DNA from: Qipengyuania marisflavi
Lineage (GTDB): Bacteria; Pseudomonadota; Alphaproteobacteria; Sphingomonadales; Sphingomonadaceae
Assembly (NCBI RefSeq): GCF_005884405.1
Contig: NZ_VCAO01000001.1
Coordinates: 490,304 to 554,303 of the forward strand
DNA length: 64,000 nucleotides
Direction of reading: 5' to 3'
Of this stretch, positions 20,684 through 28,842 are shown piece after piece (within the stretch, counting starts at the first letter, position 1; every line of letters begins with the position of its first letter). Below the pieces are notes generated by a model. It made no database searches. It saw only the letters and a list, made by a program, of their open reading frames with translations, and was not told the DNA's origin. Position numbers and translations under genes: made by a program.

Positions 20684-22624
20684 TCAGATATTGGTGCTGG
20701 TCGGGATCAGGCTTGGCTGGAGAAAGGGATAGGGCCAGCGCCGCTCTGAATTGCGCGCGACAATCTCTTGCTCGACCGTTTGCAGCGCGGACTGGAACTC
20801 CGGAAGCGGTCCGCCAGCCCCGACTATGCGCGGATCTGTGAACCAGTCGGGATAGGGTTTGTCGGGCGATTTGTAGCAACCCAGCGGGCGATAATAGAGC
20901 GATCCCAGCAAATAGAGCACCTTGAGCTGTTCGATCGCCTCCGCCTGCGTGGGAATGAGCGCCAGCCATTTCTGTTTTGTCAGCCCGTCGAAGCTGGCGG
21001 GGACCGGCTGCCAGGCTGCTCCTGTCACCGCCGGCGCATATTCCATAATGGCCTTCTGCGGGAAATTCACAGCGGCATGCTGCGCGCTGGCGGTGAAGAT
21101 GATCATGGTGCAGATCGCCACCAGATCGCCCACCGTCTGCGGATCGGGGAAACCCTTGAGCTTGCCCTCCCCTGCGACCGCAATCGCCCATTGCGACAGC
21201 TCGCTATCCTGCGCGACCGCCTCGTCGCCATCGTAATAGACAGTGACATAAGCGAACACCTAGTCATGGATCGCCTGCCACACCAGCAGTCCGTCATCGC
21301 GATAGGGGTAATCGGCCAGAGCCGATGTAACGCCGACACCGCGCGCCTCCAGATCGGTTGGCAGCATCTTTAATGCAAAATCGAAATCGAGCCGCGCCGT
21401 TGCCGCTGCCTGCTGGTTGCTTTCTATCGTCCCGGCGAAGATATGATCGATAGGGCCATTGGCGACGATGAGGCTGTTGGCAGCCGCATCGTTGATGAAC
21501 ATGGTCCCTTCGAAATGCGGCACCAGCAACGCCCAGATCGGATGCTGGTTTGCCAGATGCCGGTGGGCCGCCACAGCGACCCCTTCGATCACCAGATGGG
21601 TACGCGCCAGATGCGCAAACAGCTCGTGATAATTGCCATCGGCCACCTGGACGAAGAACTTTGCCATCTGCCACCCCCACTGCCCTGCAGTGGAATTGGT
21701 GGGGGTCACCACCGGACAGGCCGGATTGTCAGGCTCACAGCGGATCGCAACGGGGACCAGCACCTCTGATTGCGGGGGAACGGCGAACAATGCGACTGGT
21801 CTGGCGAGATATTTCTGCACACCGTTGGTGGTGCCGATCTCGGCAATCGCTGAGAGATCCTTATAGTCACACTGGAACAGCCGCCCGTCGGCAAGTGCAG
21901 CGGCAAGCGTATCGCCTGAAACCACTGCGGCATAATCATCGGACGTTATCTGGCAACCCGCAGGGACCGCGCTGACGACTTCGATCAGCATCGGATTCGG
22001 TCCGTCCACGCGCAGCCGCGCGAATTCGAGATCATCCTGAAAATCATAGGCAATCGGGGGGCATTCAATTGTCTTGAAGATCGCTTCATAATCTTCAAGC
22101 GAGCGTTCGTCCGCACCCTGTGCGCTGTGGTCCAGACCGGTCGGTTCGAGCAATGCGGCCAGCTTTTTGGCATGTGCGCGAAGCGTGAGGACTTCAATAT
22201 CCTGCGCGACATGGTCAACCGTTGCTGCAATGTCTTGACCGAGTCCGCTGTGCGGCGGGCGCGCGGCATTCAACCGACTTTCCAACTCTGAGACATCCTT
22301 GGCAATCGCGCCCACCAGCGGTTGATGTGCCTGAACGACGGCCAAAGCCTCGGGATCTTCTGCCGCCTGCGCGTTGGTCTTCTGGATTTCGATCTGGTTG
22401 ACAACAAGATCCAGCGCGATCTTCACCAGCAGCACCCACCATTCCAGAGTTGGCGTTTCAGCCGCAGGAAGCTTGGCGACAACGGGAACTTAGGGGAGCG
22501 CGGGGCAAGCCTGGGTCCACTGGTAAATTGCCTGTGCACTTTGGAGTTGCTGTGATCGCGCCGCGTTTTGTGACGGCGTATCGTTCTGCGGCAAGGTCGG
22601 GTCTTGTGGTGATTGGTTAGCCAT
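20684..22624 (-). pseudogene. Lipoxygenase, full-length frame interrupted by two in-frame stop codons
   Basis: From an ATG at 22624 (AGGA 8 nt upstream) one unbroken frame of 647 codons runs to the stop at 20684, except for a TAA at codon 45 (22490-22492) and a TAG at codon 455 (21260-21262). The protein is a bacterial lipoxygenase, a non-haem iron dioxygenase of polyunsaturated fatty acids. All five iron ligands are encoded: the HxxxxH pair at codons 338 and 343, His516 and Asn520 in SAQHAAVNF, and the C-terminal Ile646. Other hallmarks are 'HRHLANQHPIWALLVPHFEG' and 'DDGLLVWQAIHD'. The TAG falls where the family normally has Trp (AI..WV), one base from TGG. A product ending at TAG would lack three iron ligands. 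No frameshift is present, so decay looks recent. Readthrough or sequencing error are the alternatives. Confidence 0.85.
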
Positions 22625-22751
22625 ATTTTCTATCCTATTCATTGGAAAAGGGTGGTGGGCTAGACGAACATGGTTAACAGATGTGCCAGCTACTGCGATG
22701 CTCTTGCCGGTTAAAAGGAAATTAGGGGTTTTTTAACCCTAAACCAAGGAC

Positions 22752-24461
22752 ATGGGACGAATTACAAACCAACTTATGAGTCTGGCGATACCGGACTTGC
22801 CCAAGGACATTCGCGAAGATTATGTGGTGTCTGCGGCGATCCAGTTGCAGCGTCAGGCGCGCTGGCTGTTCGCGGCGCTGTTTATAACCGCCCCAATCGC
22901 AATTTTCGCTGCCGGAGAGCACACCCATTGGCTGGTCAAATGGGGCCTGCCCTCGATCATGGGTATTTACTGCCTGTACGGCTTTGCAATGTTGAGCCGG
23001 AAGCTGGACTTCGAAACGAACCCGCGCCGAGCGGCAAAGTTTGTTGTCGAAGCTTCGGTTTCCTCATGTTTCGGCGCGATAATCTGCAGCCTCTGGTGTG
23101 TGCTCAGCTGGCATGGCGCCGAAGGTGAGCAACGCCTGCACTTCCCGATGATTCTGGTAATGGGTGCGCTGGCGACCGCATATTGCCTGGCCAGTATCCG
23201 GCTCGGTGCGATCCTCAATCTGGTGATCGATCTCACTCCGATTTCTTTATTGCTGCTGTTTTCGGGTTCGGCAATGGACTTCGCCGCCGGGGTAAGCCTG
23301 ATCCTTTCGGGTGTGTTCCAGTGGTGGATGATCAACACGCATCACCGCCAGGTGCTCGAATTGCTGCGGCTCAAGCGACACAGCCAGAATCTCGCGCTCA
23401 CTGATCCACTGACTGGCCTGCTCAATCGCCGCGCGCTGCTCGATTTTGCCGAGGCGCTGGGCACAGTTCCCGGAACATACCGAATGCTGTTGATCGACAT
23501 CGACTTCTTCAAAGCAATCAACGACCGGCATGGTCACGACATGGGCGATCAGGTGCTTGCCGAAATTGCGCGCCTGATCCAGCTGCGTTCGGGCAACAAT
23601 GTCAGTGCAGCGCGTCTGGGGGGCGAAGAGTTTGCACTGCTGGGCACGCGCGAGGCGCTGCCCGAGGCGGTCGCGGTGGCGCTGGTCTCCGAAATTCGCA
23701 GCCACCTCATGCCGCACGGCGATCAGGTCACGGTCAGCATCGGGATTGCCGAAGGCGAACTGGGGCAGGAATCACACTGGCGCGCGCTGTTCAGCCGCGC
23801 CGATGTCGCGCTATATCGCGCCAAGAACGGTGGCCGGAATCTCTTCTGTTATGCCGAGGAGGCGGAGCACGATGAGAACGACACCGCAACTCATATTATG
23901 CCTGCCCGCATCGCAGGTGCCTTAGCTAGAGCAGAACGCGAAGGGGTAACGTTCCAGGATCAGACCGGCTTGAGCACTGGCGCGGACGTTCCTTTTCGCG
24001 GTTTCAACAGGTCTTCCACCACCACCACCAATTGGTCCGGATCAAACGGCTTCCTGAGATATTCGGTCGCTCCAGTATATATGGCTATCGCTTCGTCATT
24101 GGCGCTTTGGCGCCCTGTCAGCATCAGTACCGGAGTAAGGTACAAATCCTGGTTACGCCGCATCGCTGCAAGCACTTCCATCCCGCCCATTTCCGGCAGA
24201 CCTACATCCAGAATGACCAGATCAGGCTTTTTGGTGGCAATAATTTGGAGCGCCGATTTCCCGTCACCGACAATCCCGATGGCGTGTCCTTCATCGGCCA
24301 GGGTTTCCATGACCAATTGGCCGACCAGCTCGTCGTCCTCAACGTATATGATCCGTGCCATGACCGTGTTCCTCAAACGCTTGAATGAAGTTTCTGGAAG
24401 GCGAGATGTATCGCCGAAGTGTCAGGATCGTCTGGCTGCCCGTCAATTTGGGCAGCAATAA
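22752..24461 (+). CDS. Membrane diguanylate cyclase (GGDEF) with long antisense-encoded C-terminal tail
   Basis: A 569-residue frame. Residues 1-200 form a membrane domain of about six spans, and 215-375 a GGDEF domain with 'DPLTGLLNRRAL', 'LIDIDFFKAINDRHGHDMGD' and an intact GGEEF. No RxxD I-site precedes it. It is paralogous to the cyclase at 15511 along its length, but that protein ends about 20 residues after its GGDEF domain. Here no stop occurs and the frame continues some 170-190 residues, from about 23900, through sequence complementary to the response regulator and the end of the hybrid kinase. The tail is Ser/Arg-rich and not protein-family-like. The functional protein probably resides in the first 380-400 residues. 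Confidence 0.82.
   Translation: MGRITNQLMSLAIPDLPKDIREDYVVSAAIQLQRQARWLFAALFITAPIAIFAAGEHTHWLVKWGLPSIMGIYCLYGFAMLSRKLDFETNPRRAAKFVVEASVSSCFGAIICSLWCVLSWHGAEGEQRLHFPMILVMGALATAYCLASIRLGAILNLVIDLTPISLLLLFSGSAMDFAAGVSLILSGVFQWWMINTHHRQVLELLRLKRHSQNLALTDPLTGLLNRRALLDFAEALGTVPGTYRMLLIDIDFFKAINDRHGHDMGDQVLAEIARLIQLRSGNNVSAARLGGEEFALLGTREALPEAVAVALVSEIRSHLMPHGDQVTVSIGIAEGELGQESHWRALFSRADVALYRAKNGGRNLFCYAEEAEHDENDTATHIMPARIAGALARAEREGVTFQDQTGLSTGADVPFRGFNRSSTTTTNWSGSNGFLRYSVAPVYMAIASSLALWRPVSISTGVRYKSWLRRIAASTSIPPISGRPTSRMTRSGFLVAIIWSADFPSPTIPMACPSSARVSMTNWPTSSSSSTYMIRAMTVFLKRLNEVSGRRDVSPKCQDRLAARQFGQQ
23960..24361 (-). CDS. Single-domain response regulator (CheY-like)
   Basis: A 133-residue REC-only protein with acidic pair 'VEDD' at residues 7-10, phospho-acceptor Asp52 in 'LVILDVGLPEMGG', the Thr in 'LMLTGRQ' and Lys in 'RKPFDPDQL'. 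It has no output domain, so it acts by protein contact, as a phosphate sink or a diffusible relay. The ATG at 24361 has GAGGA upstream and lies 11 nt beyond the kinase stop, so it is co-transcribed with, and a likely partner of, the hybrid kinase. Its entire length is antisense to the tail of the facing cyclase frame. Confidence 0.88.
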   Translation of the reverse strand: MARIIYVEDDELVGQLVMETLADEGHAIGIVGDGKSALQIIATKKPDLVILDVGLPEMGGMEVLAAMRRNQDLYLTPVLMLTGRQSANDEAIAIYTGATEYLRKPFDPDQLVVVVEDLLKPRKGTSAPVLKPV

Positions 24462-26745
24462 GAGTTTCTAATCCATAGGCATCCTCGCCAAATGCCGAGT
24501 CTGCAAACATGCCCGCCGAACCGGCCAATTGATGCGCGATTTCAGCGATCTCTGCAAGCGAGCTTCCTTCTACCTGGCCATAAAGGATAAGTTCGGACAG
24601 CCGTTCGAGAGATTCGCGCTTCTTTTCGAGATATTTAGGACGCAATCGGGATAGCCGTTCGCTGCTCCGGCTTGGGCGGGGTGATATGGTAGTGGGTGCA
24701 CGCGTCGATGGTGATTGTGAATTGCGGTCCAGAGCGCCCATCAGTTTGGCAATGGAAACTGGCTTGAACACCACATCGTCCATGCCTGCTGCGAGACAGT
24801 TCTGGACGTCGCGGGGATCCGCATTGGCGGTCAGGCCAATAACTTGAGGCACACAGCGCAGCGATCCGTTCTTGATCTGCTTCGTCGCTTCTAGGCCGTT
24901 CATCACCGGCATTCTGACATCCATCAGCACCGTTTCGAACGGGTCCCCGGAGCGGTCGGCTTCGGCACACATCGCAACAGCCTGCGCCCCGTCTTCCGCC
25001 TGGTGGCACCCGTGCCCTTCCCGATCCAGCATCGCGCAGATTACTTCGCGATTGATTTCCAGATCATCCACCAGCAGCAGCTTGCCGATGCTTGTCTGGC
25101 GCTCGGGCGCAGCATCCGGCTCGGCGGGCGCAGGCGCTTCCGCAGCGATCAGCGGCAATTGCAGAATCACTGTGGTGCCCTGTTGCGGCACGCTTTCCAG
25201 CGTCAGCGACCCGCCCATCAGCATGGCGAGTTTCCGGCTGATCGACAGCCCCAGCCCGGTGCCGCCAAATTTGTGCGCAGTGGTATCGTCAGCCTGAACG
25301 AATTCCTCGAAAATGCGCTCCAGCAGATCAGCCGGAATGCCGATCCCCTCATCGGTGACGGTGACGGCCAGCGTATTCTCTGCCGAAGGGCTCGCAGCGA
25401 TCTCGACAGTTCCGCCGGAGGAAAACTTCACCGCATTGCCCAGCAGATTGAGCACGATCTGGCGAAACCGCAGATTGTCGCTTGTCACCCAATCGGGCAG
25501 CGCCGGATCAATGGTGTGAATGACTGTAATGCCCTTGGCCTCGGCAATGGGTTTAACCAGAGCGGTGCAGTCCTCGATCCGCGCCGCCAGGCACAGTGGC
25601 TCGGCGACCACCGACATATGGCCCGCATCGACTTTCGAAAGGTCCAGAATATCGTTGAGCAGCTGCAATAGCGATTGTGCGGCGGTGTGGATCCTGTCGA
25701 CCTGCTGGGATTGCGTGGCATCCAGTTTGCTGGCTGCCAGAACTTCGGAAAACCCCATGATGCCGTTGAGCGGGGTTCTGATTTCATGGCTCATATTGGC
25801 CAGGAATTGCCCCTTGGCGCGGTTGGCCTCAAGCGCTTCGCGCGCTGACGCGGTGGCGGCGGCATGGGCATCCTCGCGGTCAGCCAGTGCCAGCGCGATC
25901 GGTAGCACGGTAATATTGGCAATCAGGATCAGGAACTGGAGGAAATAGACTCGGGATTGCTCGGTCCCGTCGATCAGCGCCAGCGGTCCGAAACCGCGGA
26001 TCGTCAGGCCAGTCGAAACGGCGGTGAACACGAACATTGCGGCGGCTGCCCCGCCAACCCCGCCGCGGAACGCTGCGAACACCAGCACCGGGAACATCAG
26101 GAACAGGATCGGCAACGTGTTCTGCGAAAACACCATCACCGCAGCAAACGCGGTCATCGCTATGATGGTCGGCAGGCCCGAACCGAACTTGTACCTGGCT
26201 CGCTCCCGCTTCACGCCAAGCAGCGCCACGACCACCGGAGCCAGCGTGACAATGCCGATCAGATGCGCGGGGTAATAGGTCGCCCAGACATCGACGAAGC
26301 GCTCCCCGCTGTCGGCTAGGGTAATGCTCGCCAGGGTTGCCGATACCAGGCACGCCGTGAACCCGCCCAGCACCACCAGATGCGCCAGCCAGCGCCGTGA
26401 CAGCGTTGACCTCTCGGCACCAAACTTGCGGTGCATGATGATCCCGCCGATCAGCACCTCGGTCCCGTTCGCGCACGCCAGCGAGGCCGCTTGCGTAAGC
26501 GGGTCGCCCATCCACAGATTGGCCCCGAATAGCGCGAACACCAGCGCCACCATGATCGTCGGCCAGTCTTTGCGCGGCAGCAGCAGCAGCACGCCCAGCG
26601 CCACCCCATTGGCCGCCCAGATCGAGGCGATCCGTTCCGCATGCTGTGTGACCGTCGCCCCGAGCATGGTCGACAGCAATGCGACCAGCGCAACCAGCGC
26701 CGCCAGGACGAACGGAGATCGCTCCACAAGCTTGAGGTTCTGCAT
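24373..26745 (-). CDS. MASE1 hybrid sensor histidine kinase with REC and Hpt domains
   Basis: A 790-residue membrane phosphorelay protein. Residues 1-285 form a MASE1-like sensor with about eight spans. HisKA has phospho-accepting His320 in 'FLANMSHEIRTPLNG'. HATPase_c spans about 425-530 with N-box 'NLLGNAVKF', 'DEGIGIP' and 'GGTGLGLSI'. A REC domain has Asp609 in 'VLMDVRMPVMNG', and a C-terminal Hpt module has His738 in 'IAHQLAGSAGMF'. All relay residues are present, so it can run the complete His-Asp-His chain and pass phosphate to the small response regulator encoded immediately downstream. The signal sensed is unknown. Confidence 0.92.
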   Translation of the reverse strand: MQNLKLVERSPFVLAALVALVALLSTMLGATVTQHAERIASIWAANGVALGVLLLLPRKDWPTIMVALVFALFGANLWMGDPLTQAASLACANGTEVLIGGIIMHRKFGAERSTLSRRWLAHLVVLGGFTACLVSATLASITLADSGERFVDVWATYYPAHLIGIVTLAPVVVALLGVKRERARYKFGSGLPTIIAMTAFAAVMVFSQNTLPILFLMFPVLVFAAFRGGVGGAAAAMFVFTAVSTGLTIRGFGPLALIDGTEQSRVYFLQFLILIANITVLPIALALADREDAHAAATASAREALEANRAKGQFLANMSHEIRTPLNGIMGFSEVLAASKLDATQSQQVDRIHTAAQSLLQLLNDILDLSKVDAGHMSVVAEPLCLAARIEDCTALVKPIAEAKGITVIHTIDPALPDWVTSDNLRFRQIVLNLLGNAVKFSSGGTVEIAASPSAENTLAVTVTDEGIGIPADLLERIFEEFVQADDTTAHKFGGTGLGLSISRKLAMLMGGSLTLESVPQQGTTVILQLPLIAAEAPAPAEPDAAPERQTSIGKLLLVDDLEINREVICAMLDREGHGCHQAEDGAQAVAMCAEADRSGDPFETVLMDVRMPVMNGLEATKQIKNGSLRCVPQVIGLTANADPRDVQNCLAAGMDDVVFKPVSIAKLMGALDRNSQSPSTRAPTTISPRPSRSSERLSRLRPKYLEKKRESLERLSELILYGQVEGSSLAEIAEIAHQLAGSAGMFADSAFGEDAYGLETLIAAQIDGQPDDPDTSAIHLAFQKLHSSV

Positions 26746-26905
26746 CGCCGCAAACCTATGCGAATTGTGCTTAAATTGCGTTAACCGAGCGCTTCACCAC
26801 GCCCTCGCCAGCGCGCGCCGCCACCCCCGATTTTCCTACACGCCGGTTTTCTGCTTCACCCTGACCGATTCGCCTCCCGCCGGAGGTATCGTCAGGAGAG
26901 CCGCC

Positions 26906-27694
26906 ATGACCCGCAAGAAAGACCCCGCCGAAATCCGCACCCCCGTCGCAGCGGAGGCCATCCCCGCCTTCGATGTCGTCCCGCGCAAGTTCCGCCATGA
27001 TGGCTGGACACCGCGGCGCCAGCGCGCCTTTATCGGGGCGCTGGCCGATACCGGCAGCGTCAGCCGCGCCGCGCGCCATGTCAATATGAGCCCCGAAGGC
27101 GCCTATTACCTGCGCCGCCAGGCCGGTTCGGAAAGCTTCCGCCGCGCGTGGGAGGCGGCGCTGGATCTGGGCGTGCAGCGATTGAAGGACGTGGCCTATG
27201 AACGCGCGATCGACGGGCAATTGGTGCCGGTTTTCGTCGCGGGCAAGCTCAAGGGCTTCCGCCGCGTGCGCAATGACCGGCTGCTGATGTTCTGCCTCAG
27301 GATGAACGCACGCGACGAACAGGGCAAACGGCTCTCCGCCAGCTATTTCGACCCCGGGGCCGAGCGGCTGACCGGATCGGGAGCCAGCATGACCATGCCT
27401 GCGTTGAGCCGCGCGGAGAAGGACGACATGAACGCCGCCATCGTCGAACATTTCGACCCGGTGGCAATGACCCTGCCCGAGATCGAGGCGATGCAGGCCC
27501 AGCTCGCCAAAATCGCGCAGCGCAAACGCGCCGAGGAAGACGGCCCGCCCGACCACGACACCGACCCCGCCTTCGTCCAGCTGCGCGGCGGAACCGAGTG
27601 GAAGGAAGCGGGCTCGCTGGAAGGCCTGGAGCAAGTGGAAGACGAGCTGGAACCGTGGGACGAGGACGAGGACCACTGGCAGACGCTGGGGTGA
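26906..27694 (+). CDS. Hypothetical protein with N-terminal helix-turn-helix region
   Basis: 262 residues; the ATG at 26906 has AGGAG 6-8 nt upstream. The frame extends upstream antisense to the kinase start, but that part is discarded. Residues 25-75 ('WTPRRQRAFIGALADTGSVSRAARHVNMS', then 'YYLRRQAGSESFRRAW') look like a helix-turn-helix of the type in small terminase subunits and resolvase-like proteins. 'GKLKGFRRVRNDRLLMFCLR' follows, and the C-terminal 60 residues are strongly acidic. I do not recognise a named family. A DNA-binding regulator or a phage-derived packaging remnant are possible readings. Confidence 0.7.
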   Translation: MTRKKDPAEIRTPVAAEAIPAFDVVPRKFRHDGWTPRRQRAFIGALADTGSVSRAARHVNMSPEGAYYLRRQAGSESFRRAWEAALDLGVQRLKDVAYERAIDGQLVPVFVAGKLKGFRRVRNDRLLMFCLRMNARDEQGKRLSASYFDPGAERLTGSGASMTMPALSRAEKDDMNAAIVEHFDPVAMTLPEIEAMQAQLAKIAQRKRAEEDGPPDHDTDPAFVQLRGGTEWKEAGSLEGLEQVEDELEPWDEDEDHWQTLG

Positions 27695-27787
27695 GCGGCG
27701 GGATAGAGGGACCAGCGGCGTGCGCAGATCCCGAGCCGAAGGCGAGGCAAGCGCGACCGCGCGCCCGAGCTTATGCGAGGAAGCCAA

Positions 27788-27805
27788 GGGGCGCGGATGC
27801 GCCCC
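27788..27805. repeat. Perfect G+C-rich hairpin (7-bp stem, GGAT loop)
   Basis: GGGGCGC-GGAT-GCGCCCC lies 94 nt after the stop of the HTH gene, in the 178-nt gap before the HNH gene stop. There is no T-run. It may act as an RNA-stabilising or terminating hairpin for either convergent gene, or be part of a dispersed repeat. The window alone cannot show dispersal. Confidence 0.4.
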
Positions 27806-27872
27806 GCCCGGCGTTAGAGGGCGAAAACAAGAAGCTCGAACCTTGGAATGAATTTACGGAACAGCTCTGATG

Positions 27873-28769
27873 CTACGTATCAAACCCGTGGAACTCGCGA
27901 TGCCACGAAAGGAACTTTGGATGCGGACGATAGGAATCAATCTCTGGAGCCTTCAACTTACCCGTCGGATTGATAATCGCCTCGACACCCTCGCGGTCAT
28001 TGACCTTGCGATGCACGATAATCTCAAGATCATCCCTGAAGCCAATCAGCCCACGGTCGAACATCCAATGTGCGGTACCTGAGAGCGCAAGGCCATTGCG
28101 CACGCTGTCAGGGCCGCCATGCTCGACCGGTCGGATATGCGCGGCCTGAGCTTCCAGGCGGCCACCGCCATTGACCAGCTTCCAGCCTGTCACCCCGCAG
28201 CGGCCATCGTAGGCGTGCATCACGGCGCGGCGGAAAGCGCGGTCGCGGAAGGGCTTGGAAACGAGTGACTGGACGATGGGCCGCTCGATTTCGAACGGTG
28301 TCTGATGTTCGCGGACACGGTTGCCCTCGGCCACTTCATCATCGCTGCGAGGCAGGAAGTTCTCATCGGGCAGGCCAAGCGATATGATACGCGCGAAGTC
28401 TGAAGGCGACAGTGGGCGCACGGCGGCTTGGGCGCGGCCAGATACTTTGCCCTCCTCATTGAGCACACCGCGCTCAACCTGTTCGCCATTCACGATATGC
28501 GGGACAGTCGGCTCAAACGGCAGATAGCTGCCCTCTTCGATGATCGCATGGTAGCGGTCAGGCTCTGTCGGATCAGGTATGATTTCCTCGACCTTCGCCA
28601 CAGCGAAGAAGCCCTTGGAGTTCCGGATCTTGACCGGCTCGCGATAGACAATCCAGTCGCCCACCATCTGCTGGGCGCGGGTGAGATAGCTCTTGGGAAA
28701 CTGGTAATGCACTTCGGGAATGTCGTCGTAGATCGACCCATCCTTGTGGATGAAGACGCCGAAGGTCAT
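27873..28769 (-). CDS. HNH endonuclease
   Basis: 298 residues. The C-terminal third carries the HNH fold: 'RRAVMHAYDGRCGVTGW', then 'EAQAAHIRPVEHGGPDSVRNGLALSGTAHWMFDRG', giving the His, Asn and His of the beta-beta-alpha metal site. The N-terminal 110 residues ('FGVFIHKDGSIYDDIPEVHYQFP', 'GDWIVYREP') form a separate beta-rich domain often found with such nucleases and may read a DNA feature. No cognate methyltransferase is nearby, so it is not an evident restriction-modification system. It is divergent from the DUF3644 gene across 73 nt. Confidence 0.85.
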   Translation of the reverse strand: MTFGVFIHKDGSIYDDIPEVHYQFPKSYLTRAQQMVGDWIVYREPVKIRNSKGFFAVAKVEEIIPDPTEPDRYHAIIEEGSYLPFEPTVPHIVNGEQVERGVLNEEGKVSGRAQAAVRPLSPSDFARIISLGLPDENFLPRSDDEVAEGNRVREHQTPFEIERPIVQSLVSKPFRDRAFRRAVMHAYDGRCGVTGWKLVNGGGRLEAQAAHIRPVEHGGPDSVRNGLALSGTAHWMFDRGLIGFRDDLEIIVHRKVNDREGVEAIINPTGKLKAPEIDSYRPHPKFLSWHREFHGFDT

Positions 28770-28842
28770 TTTTTTTCAGCCACTTTTCTGAATATTTAGC
28801 GCGTTGTGTCATGGACTAGCGGTTAAAGGGGGTAAAGCGATC

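Noticed and set aside
26324-26905. Upstream 194-codon extension of the HTH gene
   Set aside because: It lies antisense to the hybrid kinase N-terminus, whereas an ATG with AGGAG at 26906 gives a sensible protein.
27598-27870. 90-residue frame overlapping the end of the HTH gene
   Set aside because: Mostly overlaps the HTH gene in another frame and then crosses a G+C hairpin; Arg/Ala/Gly-rich with no start signal.
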